A stretch of 64,000 nt of DNA, from the NCBI GenBank assembly GCA_037179385.1, contig CM074193.1, positions 3,927,547-3,991,546 on the forward strand, read 5' to 3'. The stretch's first letter is position 1. Each line of letters starts with the position of its first letter. This DNA comes from Holothuria scabra. Taxonomy: Eukaryota; Echinodermata; Holothuroidea; Aspidochirotida; Holothuriidae. The notes beneath the pieces were generated by a model that worked only from the letters and a program-made list of their open reading frames with translations, was not told the origin of the DNA and ran no database searches. This document shows positions 58,570 to 64,000 of the stretch, one piece after another. Both the position numbers and the translations under genes were made by a program.

Positions 58570-61500
58570 AAGAATGAATTTATCGAAGCCTGAGTAGCAT
58601 GCTGTCTACATTATTAGCTTAGGTCTAAGCTTGGTCGTAGGCTATGCCTAGACCTCGGCAAGTTTCCACCTTGACTTACACGGGATCGTCTAAAACCGGT
58701 GACCTGACAAACGTGACGAAAATTAAGATCCGTGATGAAATCGTGAGGGCATGACTTACAGAAGCCTAAAAGCAAACATGCATGTGATTATAAAACATTG
58801 CAATAATTCTTGCAAACACCGTTCTTCAATAAATTTCAGTTACATGAAACAGTTTTGGGCTTCTTCAAATATCATTTATGTCGATTGTACAAGTTTTTAA
58901 TGGGGTGTGAGATGATATTTGTAAAATACTGTATCGAATCTTGCCAAACACAAAAGTTTTTGGGGCAGTGTTATGCCCTGCACTTTAAATTAGAAGCACA
59001 TCCTCTGAAAAAGACGCTAAAGCGATTTAAATACCTACGGAAAACAATAGTCAAACGCGTGTCGGTTTCACACTGTCTGACTGTGAATGAGCAACGCCGA
59101 AAGAGTCTCGAACGGTTTGCTAGCGTCCCACTCCAGCACTGGACACTCGACACGCCAACACTTTTGGTGTAAAGAGGCTTTTCACTTCGCAGAAAGCAAG
59201 GTCTAGGACCGGCCTGTGGCAATAGTTACAGTAAATGCTGCTGTCATTGTTAAAATTTCTAGCCGGAATTGTGGACAAAACAGTCGTTGAATGAAGTATT
59301 TCAAACATACCATGACATGACGCCGTGACGGTAAGTGTTTGCCTGTGACGGTACAGTATTTGTAGGAGCTTAGTTTCCAAACCATATAATTTTGCATGAA
59401 GCTAGAAACGAATAGCAAGTTTTATCCATCTCTAGTTGACCACTCTTAATCCAGAATCTTTCAGAGAAAGTCCTGTTCAGGTGTCTTGAGATCAATAAAG
59501 TTAAAGGGGTTTGAATCATTTTAAAGACTGATTGGTCAATAGAGCAAGTTTGTTTGTAAAAGGGATTAACTGATGCAATTATAGAAATAAGCTTCACCCG
59601 TGAAAATGCCTTTTTCTCGGGTAATATTGGCTAAAATGTTCTATTCAATTCTAGCAGCATGGGTAAATCTGGTCGTGATATCACCCTACACTCGGTGCAT
59701 TCGAGTTCGAGGGGATTTTGCTTATCGTAGCACTAAAGAATCTTTGGTACGCACCTACGTACGTAATAAGTACAGTACGATCAATCCCACAAATCCCGTC
59801 TCTTAAACCACTTCCAACAAGACAACAGATACGAATGTTCCGAGTACCGTGAAGTGAAGATCGATAATCCCGACTAGGCTAACCCATGACCGCAAATGTA
59901 GTTCTAACCTAGGCTTGGCTACATATAAGAAGGGAATCAGCTTAGCGTTCCTGTAATTGCAATTCACAGTATGTGACGTGACGGTAAGCCGTGACAAATT
60001 GTGTGCATCACGGCTGTGACGCCGTCACGGATTTTAGTATACCCAGACTTACACTGTTAACATAGGCTAGGCCTTTATACACTAGGCTATGTAGCCTAAG
60101 CTACTAGCCCTGTTAGTACGACAGTAGGGTCTGACAGGTCTTGTGTGCTGGAAAAGTGCTTCATAATTGTTGTGCTGAGACATCTGACATGTTTCGGCTT
60201 TCTTTCTTCCACTTTTTGAGTTCTTCTAGGTTGAAGCCATTGGCCTAGCCTAGGCTATGTGATGTAAAAATGCTGCTAGCAACTCGTTCACCTTTGTAAA
60301 TCTTGACAGTTGATGCAAACCCCAAAGGTTTGTATCAGGTACCATCCTTTCTAATTCTCACCCTCTGGCTCAGACTGAGGAAAATCTTTATGTGACTGTA
60401 TCATGTATGCCTCCACCTTGGCTAGGCCTAACACTAAGGCTGATAGTATTTCACTGTTAGGACTTGCTAATTTACCTATTCATAGCCTAAGTCATCACTT
60501 TAAACTGCTGCTCTCCATAGCTCAATCTATGGATAAGTTCTCAGTCACATCCATTTTTCAAGCCTGGCCCAGGCCTAGGCTAACGTTAGGCCTAACCAAC
60601 ATTTGTTGGTTTATCTTTGTCAACACAAGCCTGTTCAGTGTTGCTGAAGTGTTACTGCTAACGTTAGAAACGATCTTGCTGTGTTTTTATAGGAGGCATT
60701 TTCTCTCCTTCCTTTGTCCTTTTGAGCCTTTCTTGACCTTCACAGAGCTCCCGTCAGTGACGAGGCTTTCTCTTTCAACCCAGTGTAACGCTTCCATCGA
60801 GTATAGGCACTACTACGTTCAGTAGGTATATACAGTATTGTACAGCCTAACTGCGTTGGGCTATGGCACTAGAAATCCCGCCATAAATCATTTTGTGGAA
60901 CTGGCTCTGGATGTTATATGCCTGGCAAGAGAGTGCTTCAGTATCGGTGACTCGCACCAGACAATTTATTGGTCTGAGATTAAGACATTGTGTCTAGAAA
61001 CGCTCCGAACATCGAGAAAATTTTCAAAGTAACATCCAAAATCCTTTAGATTGCAAAAGTTGGCGGTGAATTAGCCTCCTAACGGGTTGAAACTCAAAAT
61101 TTTCTCCATGGTAAAGAAAGACCACTGATCACTACACTTACTGCGAACAAACTGATCACGCATGCGCGGACCGGATCTAGCATTACATGAACGAAAAATG
61201 ATAGAAATTGCCAAAAAATAACACTTTTGGGGGGTTTATCATTTTGATAAACGATAAATGTGTTGCCCTGCTAATATGACACCTGTACAACAAATTTTAG
61301 AAAAATCCACTGGCAATTACAAAAGCTGAAACCTTTTGAAGAGAGAGACAGACATGTTGTCCCCCTACAGTATAACATAAGCACTACCCACTGTTAGTGG
61401 GTTGAGCTAAAAATGATCTTGGTCATACACATATCTTTAACAATGAATATAGATTTTTGCCTTTTTTCTATAGACTATCAGAAACAAAATGCAGTTTCCT

Positions 61501-61639
61501 GAAACCCATCATAAATTTTTCTATATTTTATAAGTAATGTTGATGAAACAATCCCTGAAAAGTGCCAAAATGCCTGATTTGCCAATTTACAAATTACCAG
61601 TTTAAAGATATATTTCTGACATTCAGTTCCTATACTTAC

Positions 61640-61821
61640 CCAGGAATGTTGTTAGGACTCCAGTGTTGAGTGCTGACACAGTTAAACATAGAGGTTTCTA
61701 CCAGTTCACTTTCATTACTGCTACTCTGATTTGGATTGCTTTCTTCATTTTGACTCCTTCTAAACTTTACAGCAGCAAGGTTTACTAAGTTCATGCCATA
61801 AAGGTTGTAATCGATGAAGAA
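61640..61821 (-). CDS. REV3L: REV3L exon, N-terminal B-family domain (first exon visible)
   Basis: This exon encodes part of the N-terminal domain of the catalytic subunit of DNA polymerase zeta, the nuclear translesion polymerase. The translation opens with FFIDYNLYGMNLVNLAAVKF, nearly identical to the vertebrate REV3L block that follows HIPYLLQ. It then becomes a Ser/Asn/Glu-rich linker ending in a Trp and Asn-rich stretch. On the minus strand the acceptor is a T-run followed by ACAG just before 61821, in phase 0, and the donor is GTAAGTATAG at 61639. The exon ends two bases into a codon and the next exon supplies the third (Gly). Roughly 140 upstream residues, including the start codon, are expected beyond 64000; no match to them was found between 61822 and 64000. 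Confidence 0.92.
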
Positions 61822-64000
61822 CTGTAAAAAATGACAAGTCATTGCAGAATCATTTAATGCAAAATTACTTTGAAGTGTATCTTCAATTTTGAATTTCAAA
61901 TGCACATTACGAAGATGGAAAAATGAGTTGAAATGGGCCAACTCTCATTTTTACTTGACAGTTCGGAGCTTGGTAAAGTGTTGACATTTATTCACACAAA
62001 TTGGTAGATTGTACGATGATTTGCATATTTGTTTTTTTTTTTTTTTATTTTTTGTTGCTCATTTTTTTTCTTTTTTACATTCAATACCAGTATTATAGCC
62101 TATAAACAATACATACCTACCCACCTTTCCAGAGACCTTCAAAAACCATCATGCACATTTGAACCAGGTACTGATCTAATCCACATTTTGACATACTGTA
62201 CAGGATATTTATATACAATGCATTGCCTGTTTGTGCCCAAGCTTTTCATTTTCAGCCACTGACTCCACTCTATGGTGCAAGTTAAATCCACCCTTGCCCA
62301 CACACAGCATGACTCTAGGAATACCCTTTTGTAAAGACAAGTACATTGCATGTTTACAGTACTTGTCTAACATGAAATGATCTCATGAACTCATGTACTG
62401 TAAAATATACACAAATAGGGGTTTTTTTATGTGCACAAATCAAGGATATGCCCACTTCCTAATTCTAACAATTACTTTGGGATTTCATAGGCTACATTCA
62501 GTGTTACTAAAACTGAAAGCTCTTGGTTTGGTCATGTTTCTTTTTTAAGCAAATCAGCTATTAAATGTGAGGGAACATGTGGAACATGCTCACTCCTGAT
62601 TAGCATTATTAACCTTTGTCAAAGACAAATTACAATCAGCTACATTTGGGGATCTGATGACTCCCTTTGTACTAAAAATTGAGAGTTGCCTGGTAAATAT
62701 GATTTTTTTTTTAAAAAAAAGCATTCAGAATTTGACAATGAAGTCTACCTTTGAGGTTATGACCCAGACACTGTGTATTGCACTAAAATGTTCAAGTTTT
62801 CTGCTTAATGTGATATTTTTTACCAAACCAGATGCTTGGTGTAAGGGAACATCTGACTACAACCACAAACCATCTCAGTCAATCTCAAACAAAACTCACT
62901 GCGACCTTCTCACAATGGTGACTACAGTTGTGCTGTCCAAGGTACAGTGCATTGTCCCTATTTCTGCTCAACAATGTTAGGTGGAACAGGCGGATTAATC
63001 TTAGCCTAGAAACTTGGATTCAAGTATGACAAAGTTCCTCAAAAGTTTGTTCAAGTTTGTACAGTAGCATCTCCTTCTCAGGTGGGAGGAGGGGTAAAAG
63101 TTGTGGTGTTTTCATGTTACAAATAAAAAAAAAAGCAGTACATACCAGTAGTTGAAAATTGATACACAGCCAAAGTTTTAACAGTACCTACTCAATATAC
63201 ACTGAATGGTGCATTTTAAGGATTCATTTTTACCATAATTTTGTTTTTGCCTGTTGATTTGATATAGTCTTAATATTTTGTCTAATTAAATACCTTCCCT
63301 TCTGTTTTTATAAATTCTTTTAGACAACTTTGGAGGTAATTGATTATGCCACTTGGACCAGAGCATTTTCTTTCTAAAAATCCCCCAAATTCAGTAATTT
63401 AAATAAGCAGGGTACATACTGTACAGTAGAACCTCCTGTATACTAACTAAAAATCAAAGTATGGTTACCATACATACAACTTCCTGAAAGGAAGTTGAAC
63501 ATATTGAAAGTTGTCAATAAAGGGCAATGATGATTTGGTTAGATGGGATTTAAAAACACACCAAAATGAATGTGATATAGTGTCAGCTACTATAGATAAG
63601 AAGGTACAGTTGAAATAAGTAAAAATCAGGAATTCAAACATTAAGAAAGCTAAAATGGGGATCATCAATACTCCTTCTATTTGTGGGTACACTGGGTAAC
63701 AGGTCATATACAGTACTGTAATATGAAACACAGATCAAGTCCAAGTTTGGTTTCAAATACAGACAAATAGGTTTAAGTCCTTCCCTTTAGTCACCTCTTA
63801 CAAAAGGCGGGGTACCACGCCCACGGGGATATTATTATATGACTCCGACCCACGAGAGAGGAAATTAGTCATAATCCAGTACTAGGTGTACAATATCTTT
63901 ATGCAATCGCATAATATGTATTGAAGACATGAAGTATGTTGGACAAGACTTACTATTGGTACTCGTGCTATCTGTATTGCTGTTAAATGTACTTCTTTGT
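61822..64000. other. REV3L upstream intron (partial)
   Basis: Sequence upstream of the first visible exon. I looked for the missing N-terminal REV3L blocks (HLHG, FPYLYVPYDG, IPYLLQ) on the minus strand and found none. A short conserved-repeat-like segment lies at 63775-63862 and a GTAAGT donor-like site at 63953. Confidence 0.6.
63775..63862. repeat. Possible conserved SINE-domain-like repeat
   Basis: The minus strand reads GGTACCCCGCCTTTTGTAAG followed by AGGTGACTAAAGGG. It resembles a GTAAGAGGCGACTAA-type block that I recall from dispersed repeats in several metazoans. The recollection is not firm and no other copy is in this window. Confidence 0.3.

Larger units (their letters stand above)
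45688..61639. other. REV3L intron of about 16 kb, mostly mobile-element debris
   Basis: The longest intron seen. It holds an inverted-repeat MITE at 46376-46568, the 7.2-kb TIR element at 48010-55187 with nested MITEs, the Helentron-like element at about 58070-58570, and two clusters of TAGGCCTAGG-type motifs (48.5-49.7 and 60.05-60.6 kb). Plus-strand frames at 58810-59172, 60403-60825 and 60838-61032 are open but match nothing I recognise. The stretch 55200-58060 shows nothing recognisable. Confidence 0.75.

Noticed and set aside
58810..59172. 120-codon plus-strand ORF
   Set aside because: No recognisable family or supporting signals; follows a mobile element.
60403..60825. 140-codon plus-strand ORF
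   Set aside because: No recognisable domain, rich in TAGGCCTAGG-derived codons, and within a repeat-rich intron; probably chance.
63953..64000. Possible REV3L exon reading HLTAIQIARVPI before a GTAAGT donor
   Set aside because: It faintly resembles the KKVPVVRVFG region, but the blocks that must follow it (HLHG, PYLLQ) are absent between it and the exon at 61821, so it is not accepted.

Overview
This window is a stretch of animal nuclear DNA. It is AT-rich, with small exons at GT-AG splice sites, kilobase introns full of transposon remnants, CA microsatellites and a tRNA-derived SINE family. The one recognisable gene runs on the minus strand across almost the whole window: REV3L, the catalytic subunit of translesion DNA polymerase zeta. 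Protein similarity and frequent GGCCTAGGCC-type motifs suggest a marine invertebrate deuterostome, perhaps an echinoderm such as a sea cucumber. The gene assignment is firm; the taxon is a guess.

Thirteen consecutive REV3L exons can be placed from about 61.8 kb down to 0.14 kb. Every donor/acceptor pair agrees in codon phase, giving 11,033 coding bases (about 3,677 codons). The first exon seen begins inside the conserved N-terminal B-family domain (FFIDYNLYGMN) and the last ends inside the degenerate exonuclease-like domain. The start codon, promoter and first N-terminal exons lie beyond 64000; the polymerase domain, zinc/Fe-S region and 3' UTR lie beyond position 1. Nine small exons (61.8-12.4 kb) are followed by one 8,728-base exon (11920-3193) and three more exons (2491-141).

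The giant exon is the most interesting part. This segment alone is longer than the whole human protein (about 3,130 residues). It carries seven AT-hook-like GRP motifs, a SUMO-interaction-like VVIDLT, a PCNA-binding-like ISDYFPVAKR, at least two internal families of degenerate repeats, blocks shared with vertebrate REV3L (SPPKYWSPTD; PKIILYRFGKGR), and a clear REV7/MAD2L2-binding motif near its end (PIKPPPTR).

The introns hold layered mobile elements: a 5.2-kb hAT-like element with a perfect 8-bp target duplication (30496-35723) that contains two Helentron/pearl-like tandem-repeat elements, and a third such element at 58.07-58.57 kb; a 7.2-kb terminal-inverted-repeat element (48010-55187) with two smaller inverted-repeat elements inside it; a 2.3-kb TIR element (17266-19576); several MITEs; a SINE family in both orientations; and two tandem-repeat arrays. 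No transposase ORF, rRNA, tRNA gene or CRISPR array was recognised.
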